A stretch of 64,000 nucleotides of DNA from Amycolatopsis nivea (GTDB lineage Bacteria > Actinomycetota > Actinomycetes > Mycobacteriales > Pseudonocardiaceae), in assembly GCF_004522235.1 (NCBI RefSeq), contig NZ_SDLT01000031.1, positions 1-64,000 on the forward strand, given 5' to 3'. This document shows positions 33,699 to 42,759 of the stretch, piece after piece; the first letter of the stretch is position 1; the number at the start of each line of letters is the position of its first letter. Under the pieces are notes generated by a model that saw nothing but the letters and a program-made list of their open reading frames with translations, had not been told where the DNA came from and did not search any database. A program made the translations under genes and the position numbers.

Positions 33699-34841
33699 GT
33701 GCCCTACGTGCTCGGCATCGACCTCGGCGCTGCCCGGACCCACGCCGCGCTCCGTCGCAGGCAAGGTGACCGGTGGGACGATCCCGAGCCGTTGTGGCTG
33801 GGCGAGACGTCCCCGGCGACCGCGACCGCACTCTTCCTCGACGACGAGGGATACCTGCTCACCGGCGACGCGGCAACTCAAGCCGGCGCCGCCGTGCCCT
33901 CCCGCCTGATCACCGGTTTCCATCGCCGCATCGGCGACGACGTGCCGGTCTTCATCGGCAGCGAACCGTTCACCCCGGAGTCGCTGACCACCGTCTTCAT
34001 CGAAGGCATCGCCGACGTCGCAGCCAGCCAGACCGGCGAACCGCCGCGCCAGCTGGTCGTCACCCACCCCGGTGACTGGGGCGGTTACCGACGCGAACTC
34101 CTGCGCCAGTCGCTAGCGGAGTCAGGTTTCTCCGCGGTCACTCTCGTTCCCAGCGCGGTCGCCGCGCTCTACGCCCACCTCCCGGAACCCGGCGCAGGCG
34201 ACCGAACAGCCGCGGTGTGCGAGTTCGGCCCGGACGGCCTCACCGTCACGTTGGCGACCGCTTCGGGAGCCAGCGGCTGGATCGCCCGGAACAGCACGGA
34301 AGGTGTCGCGCCGGGTTCCGCGGTCAAGACCGCGTTCGGCCTCGCGCAGGCGGCCAACGTCGCCCCCGAGTCGCTGGCCGGCATCGTGTTCTGCGGCGAA
34401 CCCGGCCCGGGCACTCGCCCTGGACGTCTGCCCTGCCCGTTCTTCACCGGCCCCCAACCCGCCGATACGGCGGCCATCGGGGCCGGGATCCTCGCCAGCC
34501 AACGGACGAGGCCTCTCGCGCGAAGGGAAGCCCCCGCCCCCGAAACCACGTTGCTGCCGCGAGTCGACCGCGAACCCGAACTTCCGGAAAGACCCGAGCG
34601 GCCGCCGGTGGAGATCACTCCATTCACGCTGCCGGAGCCCGAGGGCGCTGCCAAACTGTTGCGTCGATGGCGACCGCTCGCCGCCGCGGCGGCAGTACTG
34701 GCGATCAGCTCCTCGATCCTGATCGCGGTCCTCACGTCACACGAAGCGACCGCCGATAAGGAACCCGTTTCTCCCCGTCCCCCTGTCCTGAGCTCGTGCG
34801 CCCACCCAGCCACAGCTCCCTCCGGTGAAGGTCACTGTTGA
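33699..34841 (+). CDS. Membrane-anchored Hsp70-like ATPase-domain protein
   Basis: Protein of 380 residues with only the actin-type ATPase half of Hsp70: phosphate-binding VLGIDLGAARTHAALRRR (about 4-21), QLVVTHPGDWGGYRRELLRQ and VPSAVAALYAHL. There is no substrate-binding domain. A Pro/Glu/Arg-rich linker and one transmembrane helix (RRWRPLAAAAAVLAISSSIL, about 325-344) follow, with a short outside tail holding two cysteines. The GTG start has a GGGAGGAAGC site. It overlaps the LuxR gene by 4 bp (TTGA), so the two are made together and probably act together, perhaps as a membrane sensor for the regulator (inference). Confidence 0.82.
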   Translation: MPYVLGIDLGAARTHAALRRRQGDRWDDPEPLWLGETSPATATALFLDDEGYLLTGDAATQAGAAVPSRLITGFHRRIGDDVPVFIGSEPFTPESLTTVFIEGIADVAASQTGEPPRQLVVTHPGDWGGYRRELLRQSLAESGFSAVTLVPSAVAALYAHLPEPGAGDRTAAVCEFGPDGLTVTLATASGASGWIARNSTEGVAPGSAVKTAFGLAQAANVAPESLAGIVFCGEPGPGTRPGRLPCPFFTGPQPADTAAIGAGILASQRTRPLARREAPAPETTLLPRVDREPELPERPERPPVEITPFTLPEPEGAAKLLRRWRPLAAAAAVLAISSSILIAVLTSHEATADKEPVSPRPPVLSSCAHPATAPSGEGHC

Positions 34842-37495
34842 ACGCACTGCTGGCGAAAACCGGCAACGACGCCGTCCACCCCGCAGCCCGCCGCCTCCTT
34901 GAACAACTCGCCGACACCCCCGCGGCCCCAGTCCGGCTCGTGGTCGTCGCGCCGGGCGGCTACGGCAAGACTGCCTTGTTGGGTGCCCTCGATCGCAGCT
35001 ACCGCGAAGCAGGTGTCGAGGCCACGGTCGTCGACGACGCAGACCAGCTCGACGACGAAGACCTGACGAGGCTCACCATGCTCGCGGCCGCCAAAGAGGG
35101 ACCGCTCGTGGTGGCACACCGTCCGAACCCTCGCACGCAAGCGTTGCGGTCCCTCGGTGAAACGCTGCTGCTGCCACCGCTGACCGTCGACGAAGTCGGC
35201 AAGCTCGCAAAACAACTCACCGGCCGCACTGCGGACGCCCCCGCCCTGCACGCGAGCACCGGCGGTGTCCCCCGTCTCGTGGAACGGGTCGTAACTGCCC
35301 GTCTCGCCGACTTCCGCGCCGAACTGGCAGCACTAGACGACGACGTCCTCCGCTACCTCATCGCCGCCGAAGCCGGTGCAGCCCGCAACCTCGACCTGCT
35401 GTGTTCATTGCTGGAGCGCACACCAGACGAACTGCCCGAAGTCGTCGACGGTGCCCGCGCGACGGGCCTCCTCGATGCTGAAGACATTCTCCTGCCCGCC
35501 GCCGCCGAAGCAGTGCGCGCTTACGGACCACCCGCTCGACGCCTAGCTGTGTTGCAGCAACTCGTGGAAGCACAACTGACTCGGGGCCTGCCTGTACTCG
35601 ACCTCGCGACGTCTCTGCTCGACGCCGGCAGCTCCGGTGCCTCCGCAGCAACCGCATTCGCAACCGCTGCGAGCGAAGCACTCCCCACCGACCCCAAGCA
35701 CGCCGCACGACTCTTCGAAGCCGCCGCCGAAGCTGGTGCCCGCGACGCCGCGACCACGACGGGTTGGGCCCGCGCCGCCGCACTGTCCGGAGACCTGGAC
35801 ACCGCCCTCCGCCTAGGCGACGGCATGCTGTCCGGCGAAGATCCGGAAGCACGAGCCGCCGGGGCCGAGATCGCCGCGACAGTTCTGGCTCACCGCGGCG
35901 AACTGGCCCGAACTGCAGAGCTGTACCGCTGGGCCGCAGCCACGGACAACTGGTCTCGTCAACATGCGGCCATTCCGTCATCCAACTCCGGCGGCCATGA
36001 CTCCAGCAACGAAAGTCCCACTGCCGCGGCAACGAACCACCAAGCGGCGACCCAACGGACACTAGCCAGCTCGACAGACTCTCAAGCCTCCGCGCTCCCC
36101 CACCGCGCGGACGCTGCTGGAGCCCCAACCGATCCCGCTCCCGCCGCACCCAACGGCAATCCCGCGTTCCCCGGACAGCCCCAACCGAATGGCGAAAGCT
36201 ATCGCTGGGTAGGCCCTGGCGCGGTGGACGCATTCGCCACGATCGCCCTCGTCGGAACTGGCCAGACCACCGACGGTCAAGCTGTCTCCAACGTCCCGAT
36301 GCCTGGAGCCGCGCCGACATTGTTCACCGGTGCCGCTGCGCGAACAGCAAACGGGATCGTGGAATCGGTGTTCGGCTGCGGAACAGAGGCGCTCCCGACA
36401 CTCGTAGGCGCCGCAGCAATGCTCGAACCAGCAGTCGGCGGCGCACCCCTTCCGGACAGTCCGGCCGCACTCGCTGCACTCGCGGGCCTGCACGCAGGAG
36501 AACTGGCGCTCGCCGAGTCGGTGCTGGAACGAGCATTAGCCAGCAGCGTCGGCGGCGATCTGCTCGCGACGCGGCACCGGCTGCTGCTCGGCTGGGTCGC
36601 GATGACCGGCGGCCATCTCGCCGCCGCAACGGAACACCGCGATGCCGTCGCCGGCACCAAACTTGAGGCTCGCGACGAACTGTTCTTCGCGACACTGGAA
36701 CTCGGCCTCGCCCGGCGAGCGAGCGACCTGGTCGGGCTGCAACAGTCGTGGGAGCGGGCGTATCAGGCGTCCATGCGTCAGCAAGTGGACCTGTTTACGC
36801 TGCTGCCGTTGGGAGAACTGGCAATCGCAGCCGCTCGAACCGGTGCGCACGCCAAGCTGTCCCGCCGACTAGAACGCGCGCACGCGATGCTTGACCGCCT
36901 GGGAAACCCTCCTTTGTGGACGGTCTCGCTGTGCTGGCATGAACTGCACGCCGCGATCACCACAGAAGACCGTGCCACTGCCGAACAGCAACTGGCAGCG
37001 CTGAACCACTTCGCCGACTGCGGCCGCTACCCGGCAGCGCTCGCCCGCGCCGCTGGGTGCTGGCTTGCGGTACTCAGCGGCACGTTCGATCCAGGCGAAA
37101 TCTCCGCAGCAGCTGCGGAACTTCATGAACTGGACCTGTGCTGGGACGCGGCCCGGCTGGCTGGCCAAGCCGCGATTCGCACCTCCGATCGCAAGGCGAT
37201 GGTCCAACTCCTCGAAGCAGCTCGGCAGTTCCAAGGCACGACCGGACGTCTTGAGTCCGCCGCCCCGGCACCGGGCGCGGCGACCGGCTTAAGCGCACTC
37301 AGCGAACGCGAGCTTGAGGTCGCCCGCCTGGTCGTCGACGGCCTGACTTACAAACAAGCCGGCAGCAAACTCTTCATTTCCGGCAAGACTGTCGAACACC
37401 ACATGGCCCGCATCCGCGGCAAACTCGGTGCAGCAGACCGTCGCGAACTGCTCGCGACTCTGCGCGAACTCCTCGCCAAACCGACCGTGCACTGA
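34838..37495 (+). CDS. Large STAND-type LuxR regulator of the iniBAC-like locus
   Basis: Regulator of 885 residues. A P-loop ATPase lies near the N-terminus (VVVAPGGYGKTALLGAL, about 35-51), with ARL-type continuation LVVAHRPNPRTQALRSLGE. Helical TPR-like repeats fill the centre. The LuxR/GerE helix-turn-helix closes the protein (LSERELEVARLVVDGLTYKQ, ISGKTVEHHMARIRGKLG, about 818-870). Residues about 370-460 are a Ser/Ala/Pro/Asn-rich low-complexity insert. In mycobacteria a similar large regulator (IniR) sits beside iniBAC, so it probably activates the divergent operon. The TTG start overlaps the Hsp70-like stop by 4 bp. Confidence 0.85.
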   Translation: MNALLAKTGNDAVHPAARRLLEQLADTPAAPVRLVVVAPGGYGKTALLGALDRSYREAGVEATVVDDADQLDDEDLTRLTMLAAAKEGPLVVAHRPNPRTQALRSLGETLLLPPLTVDEVGKLAKQLTGRTADAPALHASTGGVPRLVERVVTARLADFRAELAALDDDVLRYLIAAEAGAARNLDLLCSLLERTPDELPEVVDGARATGLLDAEDILLPAAAEAVRAYGPPARRLAVLQQLVEAQLTRGLPVLDLATSLLDAGSSGASAATAFATAASEALPTDPKHAARLFEAAAEAGARDAATTTGWARAAALSGDLDTALRLGDGMLSGEDPEARAAGAEIAATVLAHRGELARTAELYRWAAATDNWSRQHAAIPSSNSGGHDSSNESPTAAATNHQAATQRTLASSTDSQASALPHRADAAGAPTDPAPAAPNGNPAFPGQPQPNGESYRWVGPGAVDAFATIALVGTGQTTDGQAVSNVPMPGAAPTLFTGAAARTANGIVESVFGCGTEALPTLVGAAAMLEPAVGGAPLPDSPAALAALAGLHAGELALAESVLERALASSVGGDLLATRHRLLLGWVAMTGGHLAAATEHRDAVAGTKLEARDELFFATLELGLARRASDLVGLQQSWERAYQASMRQQVDLFTLLPLGELAIAAARTGAHAKLSRRLERAHAMLDRLGNPPLWTVSLCWHELHAAITTEDRATAEQQLAALNHFADCGRYPAALARAAGCWLAVLSGTFDPGEISAAAAELHELDLCWDAARLAGQAAIRTSDRKAMVQLLEAARQFQGTTGRLESAAPAPGAATGLSALSERELEVARLVVDGLTYKQAGSKLFISGKTVEHHMARIRGKLGAADRRELLATLRELLAKPTVH

Positions 37496-37508
37496 TTCGT
37501 TGACGGCC

Positions 37509-38252
37509 TCAGTCCCGGCTGGGGCCAAAACGCTCAGTCCGAATCGACTGCGGCGAATGTCCCAGCGCAAGCAGGATGTCCGCTGCGGTCTCCACGAAGC
37601 CGGTCGGCCCGCAAATGTACGTGGTGGCACCGAAGTCAACCGGCCACGAAGCGGTGTTCAATGTGGCGACGTCGATGCGCCGCGGGATGCCGGATCGCCC
37701 TTCCGGGAGCTCCCGCGTGTAGACGTAAGTGATGTCCAAGCCTGCATAGGGTCGGCGGAGCTCCTCGGCGTAGTACAGCTCTGCCGGGGTACGCAGCGAA
37801 TAGACCAGCCGGAATAGTGCCTTGCTGCCAGCTTCTCGACGAGCCCGAATCATCGACATCAGAGGGACGATGCCCGCGCCACCCGCCACGAGCAGCACCG
37901 GAGCCGACTCGGCGGGACGCCACACGAACCAACCGCCGATCGGGCCGCGGATTTCGACCGGGTCACCGACCGCGTAGGGGCCGGTGAGGTGTTCGGACAC
38001 TTCGCCGTCGGCTACCCGTTGAACGGTCAGTTCGATCCGGTCCCCGTTCGCCGGTGCAGCAAGCGAGTAGCTGCGTTGTGCCGTGTAGCCGTCGGCTGCG
38101 GTGAGGCGGACGTCGACGTGCTGTCCCGCGAGATGACCCGGCCACCCTGGGATGTCGAAGACCAGGGTGCGCGCGGTCGGTGTCTCCTGCCGGATCTCGG
38201 CGAGCCGAGCGACGCGCCACGCTAGTCGCCCTGATACCGCTGTTCCCGCCAT
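37509..38252 (-). CDS. FAD/NAD(P)-binding ferredoxin-reductase-type oxidoreductase
   Basis: Flavin reductase of 247 residues in the ferredoxin-NADP reductase superfamily. The FAD-binding RSYSLAAP and the nucleotide-binding VLLVAGGAGIVPLMSMIRARR are clear, and CGPTGFVETAADIL near the end is the conserved terminal motif. No 2Fe-2S domain is attached. The ATG at 38252 follows GGAGATCC and overlaps the molybdopterin gene by 31 bp. Its neighbour suggests it passes electrons from NAD(P)H to or from the molybdenum enzyme. Confidence 0.88.
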   Translation of the reverse strand: MAGTAVSGRLAWRVARLAEIRQETPTARTLVFDIPGWPGHLAGQHVDVRLTAADGYTAQRSYSLAAPANGDRIELTVQRVADGEVSEHLTGPYAVGDPVEIRGPIGGWFVWRPAESAPVLLVAGGAGIVPLMSMIRARREAGSKALFRLVYSLRTPAELYYAEELRRPYAGLDITYVYTRELPEGRSGIPRRIDVATLNTASWPVDFGATTYICGPTGFVETAADILLALGHSPQSIRTERFGPSRD

Positions 38253-38821
38253 GGATCTCCGTAGTCGTGGTAGCCGGCTGCTTCCCAGAAGCCGGGATCG
38301 TCCTTCGTAGCGAGCCGCAGCTTGCGCACCCACTTCGCAGACTTCCAGAGGTAGAGGTGCGGCACCAACAGCCGAGCCGGGCCGCCGTGTTCCGGAGTGA
38401 GTGGCTTACCGCCGTACTCGTAGGCGATCCAGGCATGTCCGCCCAGGAGATCAGCGAGCGGAAGGTTTGTGGTGTAGCCGCCGTAGGAATGCGCCATCAC
38501 GTAATCAGCGGCCGTATCGAGATCCCCGACGAGCGCGTCCACTGGGACGCCGCGCCAATGAGTGTCCAGTTTGGACCATTGGGTGACGCAGTGGATGTCG
38601 ACGGTGATCTTCTCGCTCGGCAGCGCCATCAGTTCCGGCCACGACCATGAGCGGCGTTCGCCGCTCTCGGTCACTACCGCGAACTCCCACCTCTCTGTGC
38701 TCACTCGAGGAGTCGGCCCGGCTGAGAGAACCGGGAAGTCTTCGGCGAGATACTGCCCTGGCGGCAGCCGCGGATTGGCACCGCGGGCGCGTCCGGTGAA
38801 GCCTGGTGTGACGACTCCCAT
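38222..38821 (-). CDS. Sulfite-oxidase-family molybdopterin oxidoreductase
   Basis: Molybdopterin enzyme of 199 residues in the sulfite oxidase/MsrP-like group. The molybdenum-ligating cysteine lies in VDIHCVTQWSKLD, and GGYTTNLPLADLL, IAYEYGGKPLTPEHGGPARLLVPHL is the family core (given here as two adjoining parts). There is no Tat signal, so it acts in the cytoplasm. The ATG at 38821 is chosen for its GGAGGG site. It is paired with the FAD reductase downstream, a common two-gene arrangement in actinobacteria. Substrate unknown, perhaps a sulfoxide or N-oxide. Confidence 0.88.
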   Translation of the reverse strand: MGVVTPGFTGRARGANPRLPPGQYLAEDFPVLSAGPTPRVSTERWEFAVVTESGERRSWSWPELMALPSEKITVDIHCVTQWSKLDTHWRGVPVDALVGDLDTAADYVMAHSYGGYTTNLPLADLLGGHAWIAYEYGGKPLTPEHGGPARLLVPHLYLWKSAKWVRKLRLATKDDPGFWEAAGYHDYGDPWREQRYQGD

Positions 38822-38869
38822 CGCGCTCCCTCCGGACATACCCGACGGCTCGGTTCCCCAGAAGCGAGA

Positions 38870-39493
38870 CTACCCGCGGACCTGCAGTCCGAGCGACGTG
38901 ACGAGCACCGCCGCCTGCTCCGGGGACACGATCGCGCCGGTCAGCGACGCACGAGTCAGATCGAGTGACGACAGGTCGCTGCCCCGGAGTTCGGCGCGCG
39001 TCAGGTCGACGTCCTGCAGCTCCGCGCCGGACAAATCCACGTCGGTGAGCACTGCTCCCGAACACTTCGCCTTGGTGAGGTCCGCTTCGCGCATGCGCAC
39101 CTGTTGGAACGTGACTCCACGCAGGTCGGCACTGTTCAAGCCGACGAAAGACCAGTCTCCGCCGGTCACGCGCAACGGCCGCAGGTCGCAGTCCTGGAAG
39201 CGGCTGCCGACCAGCTTGCAGCCCGTGAACTCGGCATCGAACAGGTTGCATCCTTTGAACACGCAGCCGGTGAACGCAGAGTCGGTGTGCCGGGAGGCGT
39301 TGAACTGGACGTTTCCGAACACACAGTCCAGGAAGGAGACACCGCGGGTGACTGCCTCGGTCAGGTCGACCTGATGGAACTCACAGCGCACGAACCGACG
39401 CGCGGTGAACTCCTCCGCGTACCAGTCTTCTCGCCGGTAAACGCGGCCTTCGACTGTCTCGATGTCGGACGGCTCGTGGTCGGGTTCGGACAT
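38870..39493 (-). CDS. Pentapeptide-repeat protein
   Basis: Protein of 207 residues composed mainly of A(D/N)Lxx-type pentapeptides from about residue 35 to 190 (CEFHQVDLTEA, DLRGVTF, ADLTKAKCSGAVLTDVDLSG, ADLRG-like repeats). This forms a right-handed quadrilateral beta-helix, in MfpA/Qnr proteins a DNA mimic that protects gyrase. Several repeats carry Cys or Phe at the central position. Function here is unknown. Its start lies 49 bp from the upstream molybdopterin gene's regulatory region on the same strand, but the two are probably independent. Confidence 0.85.
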   Translation of the reverse strand: MSEPDHEPSDIETVEGRVYRREDWYAEEFTARRFVRCEFHQVDLTEAVTRGVSFLDCVFGNVQFNASRHTDSAFTGCVFKGCNLFDAEFTGCKLVGSRFQDCDLRPLRVTGGDWSFVGLNSADLRGVTFQQVRMREADLTKAKCSGAVLTDVDLSGAELQDVDLTRAELRGSDLSSLDLTRASLTGAIVSPEQAAVLVTSLGLQVRG

Positions 39494-39717
39494 TCGGCAA
39501 GCCTAGTTCGCCGCCCTGCTGATCGGGTGCCAGACGCGACGTCAAGCGGCTCGCTGCGACGGAATTCCGGCTGGTGGCGGCCAGGATCGCCGAGTCCGGA
39601 GCGGCTGCCGGGCTGCTGACTGCTCCGGTGGCTTGAGTGATCGGCCCCTTGCCGTCCGTTACGCGGCTCATGCCACAGCGAGGAGCGGTCTTCTCGGGAC
39701 AGCCATACGATGGCCGA

Positions 39718-41031
39718 ATGAGCGAAGGCCGATGGTTCGATGCCTGGGTGCCCTGGCCCGAACTGTCGGGCCTGGCAGCCGCGGGCCGGGCACTGCTGCC
39801 CACAGTGCCCGCGACCCCGGCCGCGCTCGCCCGAACCGTCACCGAGCAACTGGTGGGCCGTCGCCTTACGACCACAGTGCAAGGCCACGAGGTCGGCCTG
39901 ACTCTCACCGAACTCGACTATCCAGCGGACTCGCTTCGTCTGGCCACCGGTCGGGTGGGAGACGTCCGCATCGTCGCGGAAGATGTCGACTGGCCCGTTC
40001 CGAACAGCTCGGCGGCCCCCGTTGCGCACGGCGCTGGCAGCCTTGCCGGCACTGCCCGCTCGTCTCGAACTGCAGCGGCCTCAGCAGCGTCGAACGCGCG
40101 TGGCGAAACGAAGGACCCGACCACCGCGGACGCGTCCGGCATGCCTGCTGCGACGGGCACCCCCGTCGGCGAAACGCACAAGACGGACGGCCCGCCAGAT
40201 GCGGCTGGGCTTGCGCCTGCTCACCTCGCGCGGCCCGCCGACGGCCGAACTGACGCACGCTCATCCGGTCCACGAGAGAACACGGCATCGTCGGATTCTG
40301 TTCAGGCGCAAGGCGATCGCCGAATCGCGGAAGCCACACCAGGTGCCGCAGCATGGAAACCCATCTGGGGACCTGACGCAGCAAACGTGGGACCGCACGA
40401 ATCCGAGCGACCGACTTCTCGACGCAGCTCCGGACGGGCGCCCGCCGCTCGCGAAGCCGGTCCTGAAACGCGGCCAACTGTCGGACCGCCTGCGCAGCCA
40501 GACGTCGAACGCATTCCGTTGCGGCGCGTGACCGTGCTCGCCAAGGACGTGCGGCTTCGAGGATTGCCTTCGCCAGCGGCGATTCCCGGATCTGTCGAAC
40601 TCGAGATAGAAGTGAGCGGAACCGTGGTGCGGGATCGGGTCGCCGCGGCACGTCCGGACCTGATCGCGACACCGCATCCGGAAGGGTTCCGAGTGCGCTG
40701 GCGGAAACGTCCGCGCTGGGGATATTTGACTCTCGCCGCAGACATCGAAGACGAAGCAATAGTGCTGACCCCGATCTCGCTCTGCCTCGGACGGTGGACG
40801 AGGCGGCCGCCGAAGCGGATCCAGCCGATCGTGCTTCCCCTGCCGGATCTGCCGAAAGGCTTGCGCCTGACCGGAATCCGGCCTGGCGAAGACGAGCTCG
40901 CACTGACGATCGCAGCCGACGAATGGCCTGGACGGCTCGCCCGGATTCCGTTGCCGGACCTGCTGACCTGGCTGACGACAGCGGCAATGACACTGACACT
41001 TCCCGGATTCGGATCACGGTCCCTCCCCTGA
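39718..41031 (+). CDS. Unknown two-part protein with long disordered middle
   Basis: Not recognised with certainty; 437 residues. Residues about 1-95 are a globular domain (WVPWPELSGLAAAGRALLP, GLTLTELDYPADSLRLATG). About 100-250 is a hydrophilic Ala/Pro/Ser/Thr-rich stretch. About 255-430 is a second domain with repeated beta-strand patterns (GSVELEIEVSGTVVRDRV, RWGYLTLAADIEDEAIVL, GLRLTGIRPGEDELALTIAA) that resembles DUF2993/LmeA-like lipid-binding proteins split around the insert. No signal peptide is seen. The ATG at 39718 was preferred to an upstream start at 39637, whose extra residues look non-coding. Confidence 0.6.
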   Translation: MSEGRWFDAWVPWPELSGLAAAGRALLPTVPATPAALARTVTEQLVGRRLTTTVQGHEVGLTLTELDYPADSLRLATGRVGDVRIVAEDVDWPVPNSSAAPVAHGAGSLAGTARSSRTAAASAASNARGETKDPTTADASGMPAATGTPVGETHKTDGPPDAAGLAPAHLARPADGRTDARSSGPRENTASSDSVQAQGDRRIAEATPGAAAWKPIWGPDAANVGPHESERPTSRRSSGRAPAAREAGPETRPTVGPPAQPDVERIPLRRVTVLAKDVRLRGLPSPAAIPGSVELEIEVSGTVVRDRVAAARPDLIATPHPEGFRVRWRKRPRWGYLTLAADIEDEAIVLTPISLCLGRWTRRPPKRIQPIVLPLPDLPKGLRLTGIRPGEDELALTIAADEWPGRLARIPLPDLLTWLTTAAMTLTLPGFGSRSLP

Positions 41032-41331
41032 ACCGGCGGCGGTGCCCACCGGACCCCCTGCGGGTCCGAGCAATGGGCGCGGCGCTGCCGTGTTCCAGAG
41101 TGCTCGAACATGCGTTCCCAATCATCACCCGATCAGGGAAAGATCGAAAACCGTTGGCGCACAAGGGAAACTCGAAAACAGCCCGAAATCCTGTCGGTGC
41201 GGTCGGCTAACCTCGGAATCGAGCCGTCAGTTCGCTCCGAGGGGATACCGCCGATGACAACCACCGCAGAACTGCTCCGAAGAACCCGAAGATCCCAGCC
41301 TCATGACGGGCATCCGCGGGCAACCGCGCGT
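41032..41331. other. Convergent intergenic region with small hairpin
   Basis: A 7-bp stem CGGACCC/GGGTCCG (41050-41056 and 41062-41068) with a 5-base loop lies 18 bp after the upstream stop and may be a terminator. The rest has no supported gene. An ATG at 41254 with GAGGGG before it opens a frame that soon runs antisense to the kinase gene. Confidence 0.5.
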
Positions 41332-42759
41332 TCAGAGCGACGCTTGCTCCTCCACGGGAAGGCAGACCTCGAACCGCGTGTCACCCGGTTCCGACGTCAC
41401 TTTGATGTCGCCCGAGTGCCGTTCCACGACGATCCGCCACGAGATGTCCAGCCCGAGACCGGTGCCTTCGCCCACGCCTTTGGTCGTGAAGAACGGCTCG
41501 AAGATGCGCTGGCGCACCTCTTCCGGGATCCCCGGGCCGGTGTCGCCGATCTCGACGCGCACCTGTTTGCCGACCTGCCACGTGCGCAGGGTCAGCGTTC
41601 CCTCGCCGCCCATGGCGCCGACGGCGTTGTCGATGATGTTGGTCCACACCTGGTTCAGTTCGGCGGCGTAGGCAGGAACCCGGTCGATCGAGCAGTCGTA
41701 TTCCTTGACCACGCGGATGCCCTCGCCGAGCTTGCCCGACATCATCACCAGCGTGGAGTTGAGTCCTTCGTGGACGTCGATGAACTGGTGCGGGGCGCGA
41801 TCCATTTGCGAGTACTGCTTCGCCGCGCCCACGAGCGTGGACACCCGGCTGGTCGAGTCCTCGATCTCGCCCATCAGCATCTCGGTTTCGAGCGCGTACG
41901 CGAGCCAGCGGATCGCGCCGTCGAGCAGTCCTTCGCCTACCGATTCCAGCACGTGGTCGAGGTTCGTCGGCGTGAGTCCGGCAGCGACGAAGATGCTGGC
42001 GAGGTCCCAGCCCTGGTCGATGCCGTGGTCGTCGAACCAGTCGCCGATCTCGTCCTCGCGGTCGGCTTGCTGCATCGCGGAGAGCTTGGGTGCGTCGCCG
42101 ACCTGTTTCACCAAGCGTTCCTGCACGTCGAGGAGCAACTCGAGCAGGTTCGGGTCGATGTCTTTCTTCGCCAGGATCGCGAGTTTGTGCCGCATGCCGG
42201 CGACTCGCTCGCGCAGCGCGGCCGTGGCCCGCACCGCAGCTGCGGCCGGGTTGTTGAGTTCGTGCATGAGCCCCGCGGACAACTCGCCGAGGGCGACGAG
42301 CCTGCGGCGCGACGACACCAGCGCGTCGGTATTGCGCCAGCCGAGGTACATACCCTCCAGCAAGTGCGCCGCCATCGGGAACCATTGCCGGAATTCGACG
42401 GCGAACTCCGCGGCGGGAAGCGTGAGGAAGGTCAGATCGCTGACGGCGTAGATCGTCGCGCCGTAGGTGGCTTCGCTGTCCTGGTAGGCCAAGAATTGCG
42501 TTGCGCCGCAGTAGGAACCGCGTTGATCGGACCGCTTCATCTCGACCTCGGCGCCGGCCACCACGCGGGTCATCCGCAGCGCGCCGTTGAGCAGGACGTA
42601 GAAGCACGTGGCCGGGTCGCCTTCGCGGATCACCACGGAGTCGGCCTTGAACTCCTCGCGCACCGCGTTCTGCTCGATCCAGTCGAGTTGCGCGTCGGAG
42701 AGATGTTCGAACAAGAACAGTCCGCGCAGTTCCTCGCGCGACAAGGCGGGCTGAGTCAC
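41332..42759 (-). CDS. Histidine kinase with cNMP-binding sensor domain
   Basis: Soluble sensor kinase of 475 residues. Residues about 10-140 are a cyclic-nucleotide-binding/Crp-type barrel (FKADSVVIREGDPATCFYVL). The dimerisation helix has LGELSAGLMHELNNP with H166 as phospho-acceptor. The ATPase part has NQVWTNIIDNAVGAM (N box), GDTGPGIP (G1), FEPFFTTKG (F) and GTGLGLDIS (G2). There are no transmembrane helices. The GTG overlaps the stop of the response regulator-oxidoreductase by 4 bp (GTGA), so the two form a cognate pair. Confidence 0.9.
   Translation of the reverse strand: MTQPALSREELRGLFLFEHLSDAQLDWIEQNAVREEFKADSVVIREGDPATCFYVLLNGALRMTRVVAGAEVEMKRSDQRGSYCGATQFLAYQDSEATYGATIYAVSDLTFLTLPAAEFAVEFRQWFPMAAHLLEGMYLGWRNTDALVSSRRRLVALGELSAGLMHELNNPAAAAVRATAALRERVAGMRHKLAILAKKDIDPNLLELLLDVQERLVKQVGDAPKLSAMQQADREDEIGDWFDDHGIDQGWDLASIFVAAGLTPTNLDHVLESVGEGLLDGAIRWLAYALETEMLMGEIEDSTSRVSTLVGAAKQYSQMDRAPHQFIDVHEGLNSTLVMMSGKLGEGIRVVKEYDCSIDRVPAYAAELNQVWTNIIDNAVGAMGGEGTLTLRTWQVGKQVRVEIGDTGPGIPEEVRQRIFEPFFTTKGVGEGTGLGLDISWRIVVERHSGDIKVTSEPGDTRFEVCLPVEEQASL

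Noticed and set aside
41254..41331. ATG with GAGGGG that begins MTTTAELLRRTRRSQP
   Set aside because: After about 25 codons the frame becomes antisense to the kinase gene. It could be a gene remnant, but nothing else supports it.
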